From positions 1-24,168 of the IMG/VR virus record IMGVR_UViG_3300032011_000129: DNA of 24,168 nucleotides; one strand, given 5' to 3'. Below, in pieces: positions 1 through 8,131 of the stretch (position 1 is the first letter of the stretch; the number at the start of each line of letters is the position of its first letter). Position numbers and translations under genes: made by a program. The DNA is from a virus. A model generated the notes under the pieces. That model searched no databases. It saw only the letters and a list, made by a program, of their open reading frames with translations, and was not told the DNA's origin.

Positions 1-2
1 TA

Positions 3-3000
3 GATCCTGTCAACATTGCGTATGCTTTTTTGCCAGGAGGCATGGCAGCAAGAGCTGGTCAATTTGCAGCCTACGAAGGAGGTCTGGAAACACTACGTCA
101 AACAGCCACTGAAGGTAAAATAACTGACCCTACTGCTATTGGAGTTACTGCTGCTATTGGTGGTGCAGCATCTTTAGGAATAGATGCAGCGTTAAGAGGA
201 TTTTCTAAAGAAGCTAAAGAATTAATTGAAGAAACTTCAGAAAATGTTGTAAAAACAGAAACATCTGTCGGTACTAAAGTAGACACAGTTACAACTCCTA
301 AAGAAAATTTAGCTCCTGTAGTTACACAAGCTGATCATGTAAGAGCTTGGTGGAGAAAATCATTACAAGGACAACCAACAGAACTTTCTCAACTTAGACA
401 ACGTGCTATAGATGGAGAAAATATCCCACAAGCAGATTTTGTTAGAGCATTTTGGAGAGCATCAGGAGCTGAAAAAGGAAAGATAAATGCAGATCCTGTG
501 TTATCTACAGTAGAAGTAAAAACAATTCAAGAATCAGTAGCATCATTAGAAAAGTCAGCAAAAAAACTTTCTTTTGATGAGTTAGGTTATCAAGACAGAT
601 TAATTCAAGTATCAAAAGTAGATAATATTCTTAAAACTTTAGAAAAAAGATTAACTAACCCTAAATATAATAAAACTAAAGTACAGGCTAGAATAACTGA
701 ATTAAATCAATATAAGAAAAAACTTGTAACTAATATAGATCAAGATGGAATGTCTTTAGTTACATCTAAATCTGATGCTATTTTTGACACCATAGAAGAC
801 TTAGCTTCTAAAAATAAACTATCCACAAATATTTTTGCATCGTTGATGGCAGAAGCTGTAAGACCATTAGTAGGTGCAGCAGGGGGCGGTGTAATAGGAA
901 ATATGTTTGATGATGATAGTGATCATAATTGGATGTATTGGGGATTACTTGGAGGGGCAGGATTTGGACATTTAAGCAGAAGATTAAATAAATCAGCAGC
1001 TCTAACTGATGTTCAAAAGGCTAATGGTGATTTAGTTATTAATGAAGCGTATCACTCATTAGCTGGTAGAGCGATGGCTAAGTTAAAGATTATGACTTCT
1101 TCTACTAACGCAACTAAAATGGATGCTGCTGGAGGCTGGGCTAAAGTAATAGGTAATAAATTATTTAGTCGCATAGGAACAGGAGATGCTTATTCTCTTG
1201 AAGCCAAAGTACAAAGATTACATTCTGATTTTTTTGAAAGATTAAATTCTGTTGTTACATTGCCTGAAGCTAAAAATATTTTAGAACAAGTAGGCACTAT
1301 AACAGAAAAAAGTATGTTACAGCTTAATGAAGCTAATAGAACAGTTAATACTGTAGCTGGTGAAGTAATGAGAGGATTTACAGATATAAATTCTCTTAAA
1401 GCTGGTTATAAAGGAATAGCAGGAGATTTAGCTCCTTTAACAAATAATCAATTAATAACTGTTAAAGAAGCAGTTTCTGGTTACAAAGAACAATTAAAGT
1501 ATGTTAAAGGATTAGTCGAAGATGCAGGTATTTCTTTTAAAGATTTAGGAGAAGATTATGGTCTTCCTCAACTGTGGAATATAGCAAAGGCAGATGCAGA
1601 TTATTTTAGTTTTGTTAAAGATTTAGAAACAGCCATTGATATACAGAAAAGAAATGGAGGCAAAAATCTTAATGCAGACAACTTTGCTACTAATGTAACA
1701 ACTAAACCTGCTTTTAGAGACACAGTTCAATCTAGAAGAAGTGATTTTTTTGATCGTGATCCTGAAACAGGACTAACAACATTTAGAAAAGAAGCTGTTT
1801 ATTTTGAAAATACACGACAATTAACTGATAAAGCGGCTGTTAAGTTTTTAGCTGAGAAAGGCTGGTTAAAATTAGATGCTCAAGAAGTATTAACTGAGTA
1901 TGGATTACAAACAATTAAAGTAGCAGAGTTTGCTAAAACATTTGGACCTAATGGAGAAGTTATTAATCTTGCTTTTAATAGGACTAGAGATGCTTTTAAA
2001 AAATCTGCTGTTAATTTAAATCCAAAAGAAGCTCAAAAGATAGCCTCTGAAAGAGAAAATTATGAAAATTTAATAGTAAATGGAATAGAAGCTTTTTGGG
2101 GAAGATATGGTAGACCTCTACAAGGAGAAGTAGGGCAAACAGCTACAACTGCTGTAAGAACACTTCAAGCATTAGCTAATATGAAGTATCTAACAACTGT
2201 TGCTATTGCTAACCTTCCTGATTTATTACAGCCTTTTATTAATAGTAGTTTTGGTACAGCAGCTAAAGTTGCATTGCAAAAACCTTCAAAAAGTTTTGCA
2301 AAGCAAGGAAACTTTAAATATGACAATACTTGGGAAAGAGAGTTAATGAATTTTACTTCTGGAGGAATGATTGAATCCAGAGGACAAGCATTTTTAGCTA
2401 ATACTCAAGATATTTATTTTAAATTAGTAGGTTTAAAAAAAGTTACAAATGTAGCTAGAAATTTTGCTTATGATGTAGGTGTTAATAGAGCCTACAACTT
2501 AGCGAAAAAAACTAAACTTAGTAATTCTGAGCTAAAAGAATTAAAAACAATGGGATTAACTAAGGATAATTTAAAAGTTATTGGAAAACATAAAACTGTA
2601 GATGAAGCTTTTGGAGATACTGCAGGAGCGAATGTTTTTTTAGATATAGCAGGAAGACAGTCTGCAGATAGAGATGCAATTATACCTTTAATGGGGAATA
2701 GATTGTTATTCACTCAACACCACAATCCTTTTATTAGATCAATGGGTCAATTTTTATCATGGACTATGGGTAAGTCTGCTCAATTAAATAGATTGTTAAT
2801 TAGAGTAGAAGATGGAGATGCAAGACTAGCGTTAAAAATGTTAGCTGCTGTTCCTATTTATGCAGGACTTAGAGAAATGAAAGGATTTGTTAATCCTAGT
2901 GCTAAAGAAGATCCTTATGAAGATGAAGATTATATTGATAAAGCTTTTAGAGGATTAAAAATATCAGGCCAAGTTAATAATTGGGCTGTAGATAAAATAG

Positions 3001-5186
3001 CTGAAACAATTAAATATAACATTTCATCTAGAGATAATTTTACTGGTGGATTTTCACCAGCAATGGGATACATGGAAGAATCTATTAAAGCTATAGCCAG
3101 TGCTTTAGGTGAAGAAGACTTTGAAGATGCTGCTAAGAAAATAGGTGAGACTGTTCCTATAGTCTCTCAAGCTATAGATGTAGCAGAAAAGTATGCAGTA
3201 GGTGGTGAAGTAGATGTACCTAGAGCAGCACCAGAGCCTGATGAAAGAATAGATAAGATGACAGGCTTACCTTACAACATCCAGGCAGGTATCCCTTTTA
3301 GAGATGAAGAAGACCCTATTAAAAGACTAGGACTTGCAGGTGGAGGCATAACTTCTGATCCTTTACAAAGGTTAAAGTTTGGATTAGGCGGTGGTGTCTA
3401 TAAACTAGGCAAAGCTTTATTGAAAGCTTCAGGAGATGAAGCAGTAGGTGCATTTGAAAGTACAGCGGCTAAGAATCTAGCTAATGCTACCCCTGATGGA
3501 AGTGTAGATGATGTAGCTAAAAGTTTAGACGAAAATCTAACGACTGTTTCATTAGATCAGTTTAAAAAATTAAATAAAGGGCGTGACGCAACGATTGCTG
3601 AGAACATGGATGAGGCAGATATAGCTGCTTGGCAAGAAGCTAATAAACTTCCAGAAAGTAAAAGGCAAAAACAAGAGCCAGAAGTTATTGAATCCTTACA
3701 GAAAGTATTAGCAGGTAAAAAACCTATAAAAAAACATAATAAGTTAGTTGATGAGGAATTTCCTCCATTCTTGTATACAAAAGAAAATGCACCTGAGTTC
3801 CCCACATTAGTAGAGGTTAAAGGGGCTGTAGGTAAGAAAACTTTAACAGGTGGTAGAGGCATTATAGATGCTGATATTTCTGTAGATGAAGGGCGTAGAG
3901 TTTCTTCTAGGCTAGATATACCAGCGTATGATCAAAGAGGTGTCTGGGCTGTAACTTTGCATGAGCCTGGGAAAGGGGGCAAGGCTTTTGCTTATGGACA
4001 ATCTGCTATATTAAAAAATGTGGAGTTTACTACTAATCCAAAAGATGCTTTAGATATTGCAATGGGACAAGCTAAAGGAACTATTGCTCGTATTGAGGGA
4101 AATTGGGTTAATCATAATCCTATAGAAACTTATAGAAGAACTCTGGATTTACTAGATAGTGATGAATGGGTTCAAGTAGGTATGAATCCTTATAAACATT
4201 CTTATTTTTATGACAAAGCAACTATGAAGCCCTTAAAGTCTGCCTCAGAAGTTATACAGGTTGGACCTTTAGTCCTTGCTAAAAAAGATAAAAATTTAAT
4301 ATATGCAAACGCTGATGATTTTAAAGTTGATTTAAGTCCTCAAAGTATAAAAGGTAAGAAGAAACTTAGAGATCAAGAAATAAACATAGACAGTGTTTTT
4401 TTTATGGAAGGAGGCAAGGTACTTAAAGCCTTGGCAAGAAAAAAGTTAGCTACAGGAAGGGAAGTAGATCCTTCTATGTTTCGTGCTGATGGTTCTAGAA
4501 AATCTGCAATAGGATTTCTTGGGCAAATAAAGAATAAGATTACAGGGGGAACCATGACTGAGTTCTCTACTGATATGATGTATAAGGGTAAAAAAATTGA
4601 AATTCCTACGCTGGTTCCTACACAAAGTAAAGAAGCTATAGAGTATATGCAAAACATGGAGCCAGAAAAGGGGTGGAACATGGAAAACCCTATGGATAGA
4701 CAAATAATAAATACGGCTCGTGAACACGCTAAAAGGCGGTTAGATCAAGGCAAGTTTCAATTTTATGTAGATGAAGAAGAACAAAGACTTAATAAAGCTG
4801 AAGGGAGTTCTATAAATCAAAGTAGTTTTAAAAACATAGCGTATGGGGAAATTTCTAAACTTATAGGATTTAAACCAAAACACTTAAAGTTTGCTATAGA
4901 TTCTGATAAAGAATATAGCCTTGAATCTAGACTGCGTGGTACAGGTGATTCTATTAGACACGTTATGTTAGGTGCTGCTGCATACTATTCGGATAATCCA
5001 AAATTGGCTAAAAAAGCTATAGATTTTAGAGATAAGTATTCTTTTGATGATAAAAGAGGTATACGAAAAGATATTGAAAATAATCAAATAGGTTATGATT
5101 TAGCTAAAGAATCTGACTCAATGGAAGAGGTATTAGAGAAAGCTTTATTTTTAAATGAAGCAGGGAAGCTTGGTAAATTTAAATAA
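3..5186 (+). CDS. Giant internal-virion / polyvalent protein, 5' end outside the window
   Basis: The frame is open from base 3 and reads in-frame through the first TTG and ATG codons, so the gene begins upstream and at least 1727 codons are visible. The length and the place just before the lysis genes fit a podovirus-type internal virion protein that is ejected with the DNA (inference). A glycine-rich hydrophobic stretch lies near 880-990 and a long helical region fills 1000-2700. A conserved block with QFLSWTMGKSAQLN lies near 2740-2800. The linker RLGLAGGG (about 3325-3350) separates it from a C-terminal half that looks like several joined domains: one with SRLDIPAY, QVGMNPYKHSYFYD and EVIQVGPLVLAKK (about 3900-4280), resembling domains of phage 'polyvalent' proteins; one with EIPTLVPT (about 4595-4790); and an end domain with DSIRHVMLGAA and ENNQIGYDLA (about 4940-5180), similar to RH..NN..G domains seen in toxins and tail proteins. 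Domain names are from memory. The stop codon overlaps the lysozyme ATG (TAATG). Confidence 0.75.
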   Translation, partial: DPVNIAYAFLPGGMAARAGQFAAYEGGLETLRQTATEGKITDPTAIGVTAAIGGAASLGIDAALRGFSKEAKELIEETSENVVKTETSVGTKVDTVTTPKENLAPVVTQADHVRAWWRKSLQGQPTELSQLRQRAIDGENIPQADFVRAFWRASGAEKGKINADPVLSTVEVKTIQESVASLEKSAKKLSFDELGYQDRLIQVSKVDNILKTLEKRLTNPKYNKTKVQARITELNQYKKKLVTNIDQDGMSLVTSKSDAIFDTIEDLASKNKLSTNIFASLMAEAVRPLVGAAGGGVIGNMFDDDSDHNWMYWGLLGGAGFGHLSRRLNKSAALTDVQKANGDLVINEAYHSLAGRAMAKLKIMTSSTNATKMDAAGGWAKVIGNKLFSRIGTGDAYSLEAKVQRLHSDFFERLNSVVTLPEAKNILEQVGTITEKSMLQLNEANRTVNTVAGEVMRGFTDINSLKAGYKGIAGDLAPLTNNQLITVKEAVSGYKEQLKYVKGLVEDAGISFKDLGEDYGLPQLWNIAKADADYFSFVKDLETAIDIQKRNGGKNLNADNFATNVTTKPAFRDTVQSRRSDFFDRDPETGLTTFRKEAVYFENTRQLTDKAAVKFLAEKGWLKLDAQEVLTEYGLQTIKVAEFAKTFGPNGEVINLAFNRTRDAFKKSAVNLNPKEAQKIASERENYENLIVNGIEAFWGRYGRPLQGEVGQTATTAVRTLQALANMKYLTTVAIANLPDLLQPFINSSFGTAAKVALQKPSKSFAKQGNFKYDNTWERELMNFTSGGMIESRGQAFLANTQDIYFKLVGLKKVTNVARNFAYDVGVNRAYNLAKKTKLSNSELKELKTMGLTKDNLKVIGKHKTVDEAFGDTAGANVFLDIAGRQSADRDAIIPLMGNRLLFTQHHNPFIRSMGQFLSWTMGKSAQLNRLLIRVEDGDARLALKMLAAVPIYAGLREMKGFVNPSAKEDPYEDEDYIDKAFRGLKISGQVNNWAVDKIAETIKYNISSRDNFTGGFSPAMGYMEESIKAIASALGEEDFEDAAKKIGETVPIVSQAIDVAEKYAVGGEVDVPRAAPEPDERIDKMTGLPYNIQAGIPFRDEEDPIKRLGLAGGGITSDPLQRLKFGLGGGVYKLGKALLKASGDEAVGAFESTAAKNLANATPDGSVDDVAKSLDENLTTVSLDQFKKLNKGRDATIAENMDEADIAAWQEANKLPESKRQKQEPEVIESLQKVLAGKKPIKKHNKLVDEEFPPFLYTKENAPEFPTLVEVKGAVGKKTLTGGRGIIDADISVDEGRRVSSRLDIPAYDQRGVWAVTLHEPGKGGKAFAYGQSAILKNVEFTTNPKDALDIAMGQAKGTIARIEGNWVNHNPIETYRRTLDLLDSDEWVQVGMNPYKHSYFYDKATMKPLKSASEVIQVGPLVLAKKDKNLIYANADDFKVDLSPQSIKGKKKLRDQEINIDSVFFMEGGKVLKALARKKLATGREVDPSMFRADGSRKSAIGFLGQIKNKITGGTMTEFSTDMMYKGKKIEIPTLVPTQSKEAIEYMQNMEPEKGWNMENPMDRQIINTAREHAKRRLDQGKFQFYVDEEEQRLNKAEGSSINQSSFKNIAYGEISKLIGFKPKHLKFAIDSDKEYSLESRLRGTGDSIRHVMLGAAAYYSDNPKLAKKAIDFRDKYSFDDKRGIRKDIENNQIGYDLAKESDSMEEVLEKALFLNEAGKLGKFK

Positions 5187-5632
5187 TGAATAAACAAAAC
5201 GTATTTGAACAACTAAAAATAGATGAAGGCATTAAACATGAATGCTATCTATGTTCAGAAGGCGTACCTACCTTTGGTATAGGTCATAAGATATTAGAAT
5301 CAGATCCTGAATATGGTAAGCCCCCAGGAACAGAAGTAGATGAAGATAGAATATGGGAAGTCTTTGAGACTGATCTGGAAATATCTATTAATGAATGTGA
5401 AATAATGTTTGGTAAAAGTATCTGGAGTGGTTTCCCTGATGAAGTAAAAGAAGTCTGCGTAAACATGATGTTTAATCTTGGTAGGCCCAGGTATAGTGGA
5501 TTTTCTAAACATATTGCTGCTTTACAATCTCATAACTGGACTTTAGCAGGGGCTGAAGCTAGAGATAGTAGATGGCATAGACAAGTAGGAGCTAGAGCTG
5601 AACGTCTTTGCCTAAGATTAGAAGCTCTATAA
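5186..5632 (+). CDS. Endolysin, T4-type lysozyme (GH24) with Cys in the catalytic Asp position
   Basis: A 148-aa muramidase that would cut the glycan strands of host peptidoglycan at lysis. The N-terminus aligns closely with T4 lysozyme: the segment FEQLKIDEGIKHECYL matches its first helix and GVPTFGIGH matches its beta-hairpin. The catalytic glutamate is E14 (T4 E11) and the threonine is T29 (T4 T26), but the residue equivalent to Asp20 is C23. Glu-x8-Cys-x5-Thr is a known variant: D20C T4 lysozyme is reported to be active, and some phage endolysins are described with D or C here. The later MMFNLGRPRYSGF and DSRWHRQVGARAERL segments match the C-terminal lobe. There is no signal peptide or N-terminal membrane anchor, so export probably depends on a holin. 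The start is translationally coupled (TAATG) to the upstream virion gene. Family assignment is firm; catalytic competence is inferred. Confidence 0.93.
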   Translation: MNKQNVFEQLKIDEGIKHECYLCSEGVPTFGIGHKILESDPEYGKPPGTEVDEDRIWEVFETDLEISINECEIMFGKSIWSGFPDEVKEVCVNMMFNLGRPRYSGFSKHIAALQSHNWTLAGAEARDSRWHRQVGARAERLCLRLEAL

Positions 5633-5637
5633 TGTAA

Positions 5638-6189
5638 ATGTTTGCTGAACTTGCAGCAATCACCAGTGCTATATCTGCAATCAATAATACTATTTCCACC
5701 TTCAAGGAAGGTAAAGCTAATGCCCAGCAAGCTGCTTCTTTGTTGGGTAAGTTTGGCACGACTGCCCAAAAGCTGGATGATTGGGAAAAGAAGAAAAAAC
5801 TTAAACGCCCTTTAACCCCTAAAGAGGCGATGGATCTCTCTATAAAGCGTAGGGAAATCAAAAACATAGAAAGGAAAATTAAAGACCATCTTATGATGGC
5901 TGGCATGTCAGATGTCTGGAGAGATGCTGAACGCATCCGACAGGAATCAGAAAGAGAGCACCTTCAGTATTTAAAAGATATCCATAAGAAGCGTAAAGAA
6001 AGAAATCGCAAGCTAAAAGAAAGAGCTACTGCTGCTTTCATTATTATTGCTTTGTTGTTTTTATGCTGGTCTGGATGGTTTCTTTACGGAGCCATAAAAG
6101 AATCAAGGATTGAAGCAGCTAAAGAACGTCTAGAACAGTTAAAAGAAAGACAACGCAACATAAGAAAATGCGGCAGACATAGATGTTGA
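5638..6189 (+). CDS. Single-pass membrane protein in the lysis cassette (holin-like role possible)
   Basis: A 183-aa protein with an alanine-rich, helical N-terminus (about residues 1-45), a strongly charged Lys/Glu/Arg helical middle likely to form a coiled coil (50-128), one clear transmembrane segment at about 131-153 (AFIIIALLFLCWSGWFL) and a charged tail. Small proteins starting MFAELAA with this layout recur beside lysozyme genes in marine phages as I remember them, but their function is not established. The position between lysozyme and spanin genes suggests a part in lysis, perhaps as a holin or pinholin, although one distal membrane segment after a long cytoplasmic-looking domain is atypical for a holin. 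It starts 5 nt after the lysozyme stop without a good Shine-Dalgarno sequence, so it probably depends on reinitiation, and it overlaps the next gene by 7 nt. Confidence 0.75.
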   Translation: MFAELAAITSAISAINNTISTFKEGKANAQQAASLLGKFGTTAQKLDDWEKKKKLKRPLTPKEAMDLSIKRREIKNIERKIKDHLMMAGMSDVWRDAERIRQESEREHLQYLKDIHKKRKERNRKLKERATAAFIIIALLFLCWSGWFLYGAIKESRIEAAKERLEQLKERQRNIRKCGRHRC

Positions 6190-6398
6190 TGGTATTTTTG
6201 TTAGTAGTGGTTGTAGATGGTGAAGTAGTGTCAGATAATGAGATGCTGTTTAGGGATGTATATAGGTGCAATGTATTTGCAAGTGCAATAGAGCAGGGCA
6301 AGTGGAGTCCTAATGATAGACCTTACTACCGCCAGAAAAATGTTACCGCATATTGTGTCCCTAAGAGAGTTTCTAAAAACCAGCCCCTCTACGAGTAG
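6183..6398 (+). CDS. Small protein with hydrophobic N-terminus and two cysteines
   Basis: A 71-aa protein of unknown function. Residues 1-11 are strongly hydrophobic (MLMVFLLVVVV) and are followed at once by acidic residues. This is too short for an ordinary signal peptide but could be a buried strand or weak anchor. Two cysteines sit in DVYRCNVFA and VTAYCVPK, and this arrangement recurs in the small protein at 7894-8097. It overlaps the preceding gene by 7 nt and ends 10 nt before the spanin start, so it is embedded in the lysis operon. A similar small protein is familiar to me from marine phage genomes but has no assigned role. Confidence 0.65.
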   Translation: MLMVFLLVVVVDGEVVSDNEMLFRDVYRCNVFASAIEQGKWSPNDRPYYRQKNVTAYCVPKRVSKNQPLYE

Positions 6399-6408
6399 GA
6401 GTAGACAT

Positions 6409-6816
6409 ATGTGGCAACTAAGTGCAGGTCTTGGAATAGCTTTAGTAGTGGTATCAGGTGGTTTTAAATTATATTACGATAAAACTGAAGCTGAAAAAGA
6501 AACAATGGCAGCACAGTTAAGACAGTCTGCAGACAATCAGTTATTACTAGAGAACAGCATTAAGGGTCTTAATGATCAAGTGTTAAAGGCTGAAGAAGAT
6601 AAAAAAATTACATTTCAAAAGATTAATCTATTACAAGAGCAGAACCAGGAAGCTCTTGCAGAAGTTAATAACCTTAAAAGTAAATTTGATAAACACAATA
6701 TGAATGTTCTTAGTTTAAGAAAGCCTAAACTGATAGAGAACATTATTAACAAAGGAACTAAAGGGGTCTTGAATGAATTTGAAACTCTTACTAATCCTGT
6801 TAGTAGTATCCAGTAG
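6409..6816 (+). CDS. Inner-membrane spanin (Rz-like) candidate
   Basis: A 135-aa protein with the layout of an i-spanin: a short N-terminal membrane helix (about residues 3-19, LSAGLGIALVVVSGGF), then a long charged coiled coil (about 22-95, rich in E, K, Q and L) that would lie in the periplasm, and a basic C-terminus (RKPKLIENIINKGTKG). i-Spanins join the inner membrane to an outer-membrane lipoprotein and fuse the two membranes at the last step of lysis of Gram-negative hosts. An in-frame ATG at 6313 exists, but the ATG at 6409 is preferred: it has a purine-rich site (TAGGAG) upstream and places the membrane helix at the N-terminus, whereas the longer form would overlap the previous gene by 86 nt. 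The 3' end overlaps the next gene, a lipoprotein, by 44 nt in another frame, which recalls Rz/Rz1 nesting. Assignment is by architecture, not by catalytic motif. Confidence 0.75.
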   Translation: MWQLSAGLGIALVVVSGGFKLYYDKTEAEKETMAAQLRQSADNQLLLENSIKGLNDQVLKAEEDKKITFQKINLLQEQNQEALAEVNNLKSKFDKHNMNVLSLRKPKLIENIINKGTKGVLNEFETLTNPVSSIQ

Positions 6817-7183
6817 TGGCTGTAGTTTACTAGGTAAAGATCCTTATATACCTGAAGTAAAGCCAGTAGAAGTAGTTACTATTACTAAACCTGCTGCTAT
6901 ATATCATCCTCCTTTACCTAATCAGGTAAGGACAAAACCTGTAGAATGGAGAGTATTGACTCCTGACATTATGGATGAGTATCTTACAGACTTGAAAGAA
7001 GGCAACGCACCTACTAATGTATACTATGGTGTCAGCCCTACAGGGTATGAAAATCTATCAGTTAATATGGCAGAACTTAAAAGATATATACGTCAGGTAC
7101 TTTCTATAGTCACTTACTATAAAGAATTAGATGAGGAAGAAGATGCCAGCAAAGAAGAAAACTCAGACCAGAAAGAAAAGTAA
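6773..7183 (+). CDS. Lipoprotein, candidate outer-membrane spanin partner
   Basis: A 136-aa protein with an N-terminal signal (MNLKLLLILLVVSSSGC) and a lipobox-like SSGC, so C17 is the likely lipidated cysteine. The -3 position is Ser rather than the usual Leu, which makes the prediction less than certain. The mature part has proline-rich stretches (PEVKPVEV, YHPPLPNQ), typical of o-spanins, followed by a conserved block with WRVLTPDIMDEYLTDLKEG and YENLSVNMAELKRYI that I recall from many marine phages. The C-terminus is highly charged and may be disordered. It starts inside the i-spanin gene (44-nt overlap, different frame), which supports a spanin pair. It is much longer than lambda Rz1, so an additional role cannot be excluded. 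The 3' end overlaps the next gene by 41 nt. Confidence 0.7.
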   Translation: MNLKLLLILLVVSSSGCSLLGKDPYIPEVKPVEVVTITKPAAIYHPPLPNQVRTKPVEWRVLTPDIMDEYLTDLKEGNAPTNVYYGVSPTGYENLSVNMAELKRYIRQVLSIVTYYKELDEEEDASKEENSDQKEK

Positions 7184-7349
7184 AAGTAAAGTTAATGAAG
7201 CAGGTAATTATACTAAGCCTACTATGCGTAAGAACTTATTTAATAAAATTAAAGCAGGTACAAAAGGCGGTAAAAGTGGGCAATGGAGTGCGAGAAAAGC
7301 TCAGTTATTGGCTTCTGAATATAAAAAGAAAGGTGGGGGATACACATAA
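7143..7349 (+). CDS. Small basic protein with a GQWSARKAQ motif (DUF5872-like)
   Basis: A 68-aa lysine-rich protein (about 20 Lys/Arg against 2 Glu). After a basic tail (PAKKKTQTRKKSKSK) it has the conserved core KPTMRKNLFNKIKAG and GGKSGQWSARKAQLLASEYKKKGGGY. I associate this core with DUF5872, a family found in aquatic phages and large DNA viruses; the name is from memory. A role in binding or condensing DNA, or as a minor virion component, is possible from the charge alone. The ATG at 7143 is chosen over the one at 7131 because MPAKKK begins the conserved form; neither has a strong Shine-Dalgarno sequence. Its start lies within the lipoprotein gene, and its stop overlaps the next ATG (TAATG). 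Confidence 0.75.
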   Translation: MPAKKKTQTRKKSKSKVNEAGNYTKPTMRKNLFNKIKAGTKGGKSGQWSARKAQLLASEYKKKGGGYT

Positions 7350-7591
7350 TGCCTCTTAAAAAATCACAGAAATCTTTAAAGAACTGGACTAAGCAGAAGT
7401 GGCGTACTAAATCAGGTAAACCTAGTGCTAAAACAGGAGAAAGGTATCTACCTGAAAAAGCTATTAAGTCTCTTAGTAACAAAGAGTATGCAGCCACTAC
7501 TAAAAAGAAAAGAGCAGATACAAAAAAAGGCAAACAACATTCAGCCCAACCTAAAAAGATTGCAAAAAAAACTAAATCTTATAGGAAATAA
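7349..7591 (+). CDS. Small, very basic protein with a TGERYLP motif
   Basis: An 80-aa protein with about 28 Lys/Arg residues and only 4 acidic ones. Conserved-looking segments are WRTKSGKPSAKTGERYLPEK, KEYAATTKKKRADTKKGKQ and QPKKIAKKT. I recall close relatives in marine phages and in some algal large DNA viruses, all without a known function. The net charge of about +24 suggests nucleic-acid binding, but no fold is recognisable. Translation is coupled to the upstream basic protein through TAATG, and it is followed after 2 nt by a third basic protein, so the three are probably made in fixed proportion. Confidence 0.75.
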   Translation: MPLKKSQKSLKNWTKQKWRTKSGKPSAKTGERYLPEKAIKSLSNKEYAATTKKKRADTKKGKQHSAQPKKIAKKTKSYRK

Positions 7592-7593
7592 TT

Positions 7594-7887
7594 ATGGCCC
7601 ATGAAGATAGAAAAAAAGCCATGCTTAAAAAGCACAGGCTTAAAGGTGTAAACAAACCTAAAAGAACTCCAGATCATAAAACTAAATCTCACATGGTACT
7701 AGCTCAAGAAGGACATGAGCTAAAGCTTATAAGGTTTGGGCAACAAGGAGTTAGGGGAGCAGGTAAAAATCCTAAGACTGCTAAAGATAAAGCCAGGAAG
7801 AAGTCTTACTATGCTAGACATAATGCTCAAGATGCCAAGCCTTCTAAGATGTCAGCTAGGTACTGGTCACATAAAGTAAAGTGGTGA
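7594..7887 (+). CDS. Small basic protein with KSH..LAQEG / IRFGQQGV motif
   Basis: A 97-aa protein, third of a run of basic proteins (28 Lys/Arg, 7 acidic). It contains KPKRTPDHKTKSHMVLAQEG, KLIRFGQQGVRGAG, KARKKSYYARH and a C-terminal MSARYWSHKVKW. The pattern of a small beta-rich core (KLIRFGQQG) followed by a basic helical tail is one I recognise from many marine phage genomes, where it is a conserved protein of unknown function. It starts 2 nt after the upstream stop codon and probably depends on reinitiation. Being late-operon genes, the three basic proteins are more likely to act in virions or in DNA packaging than in replication (inference). Confidence 0.75.
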   Translation: MAHEDRKKAMLKKHRLKGVNKPKRTPDHKTKSHMVLAQEGHELKLIRFGQQGVRGAGKNPKTAKDKARKKSYYARHNAQDAKPSKMSARYWSHKVKW

Positions 7888-7893
7888 CTGTTT

Positions 7894-8097
7894 ATGATTA
7901 CTACTTTATATCTTATATCACTACAAGTCTGGATTAACTTTGATACCTTTGAAGGCGATTATCAACTAGACGATTGTGCCAAAATAAAAGAGCATATACA
8001 GGAGAACTTTCCTGTTACAGCTACTTGTGTAACTGCCTGGGATGATATTCTAATCCATGATTCAAAAGTCTATATTGATAGTTTACAAATCAAATAA
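7894..8097 (+). CDS. Small two-cysteine protein at the end of the late operon
   Basis: A 67-aa protein of unknown function. It begins with a short hydrophobic stretch (MITTLYLISLQVWI), then an acidic segment and two cysteines in QLDDCAKIKEHI and VTATCVTAW. The layout (hydrophobic start, C, helix, then VTAxCV) resembles that of the protein at 6183-6398, so the two may be distant relatives. It starts 6 nt after the upstream stop and has no convincing ribosome binding site. It is the last plus-strand gene before the convergent junction; only 34 nt separate its stop from the stop of the first minus-strand gene, and I see no clear hairpin terminator there. Confidence 0.6.
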   Translation: MITTLYLISLQVWINFDTFEGDYQLDDCAKIKEHIQENFPVTATCVTAWDDILIHDSKVYIDSLQIK

Positions 8098-8131
8098 CCA
8101 GCAATAAACCCTAGACAGAAAGCAAGCTCCA

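Noticed and set aside
8098-8131. Bidirectional terminator at the convergent junction
   Set aside because: The 34-nt gap has no inverted repeat and no T-run; termination may occur within the coding ends or be absent.
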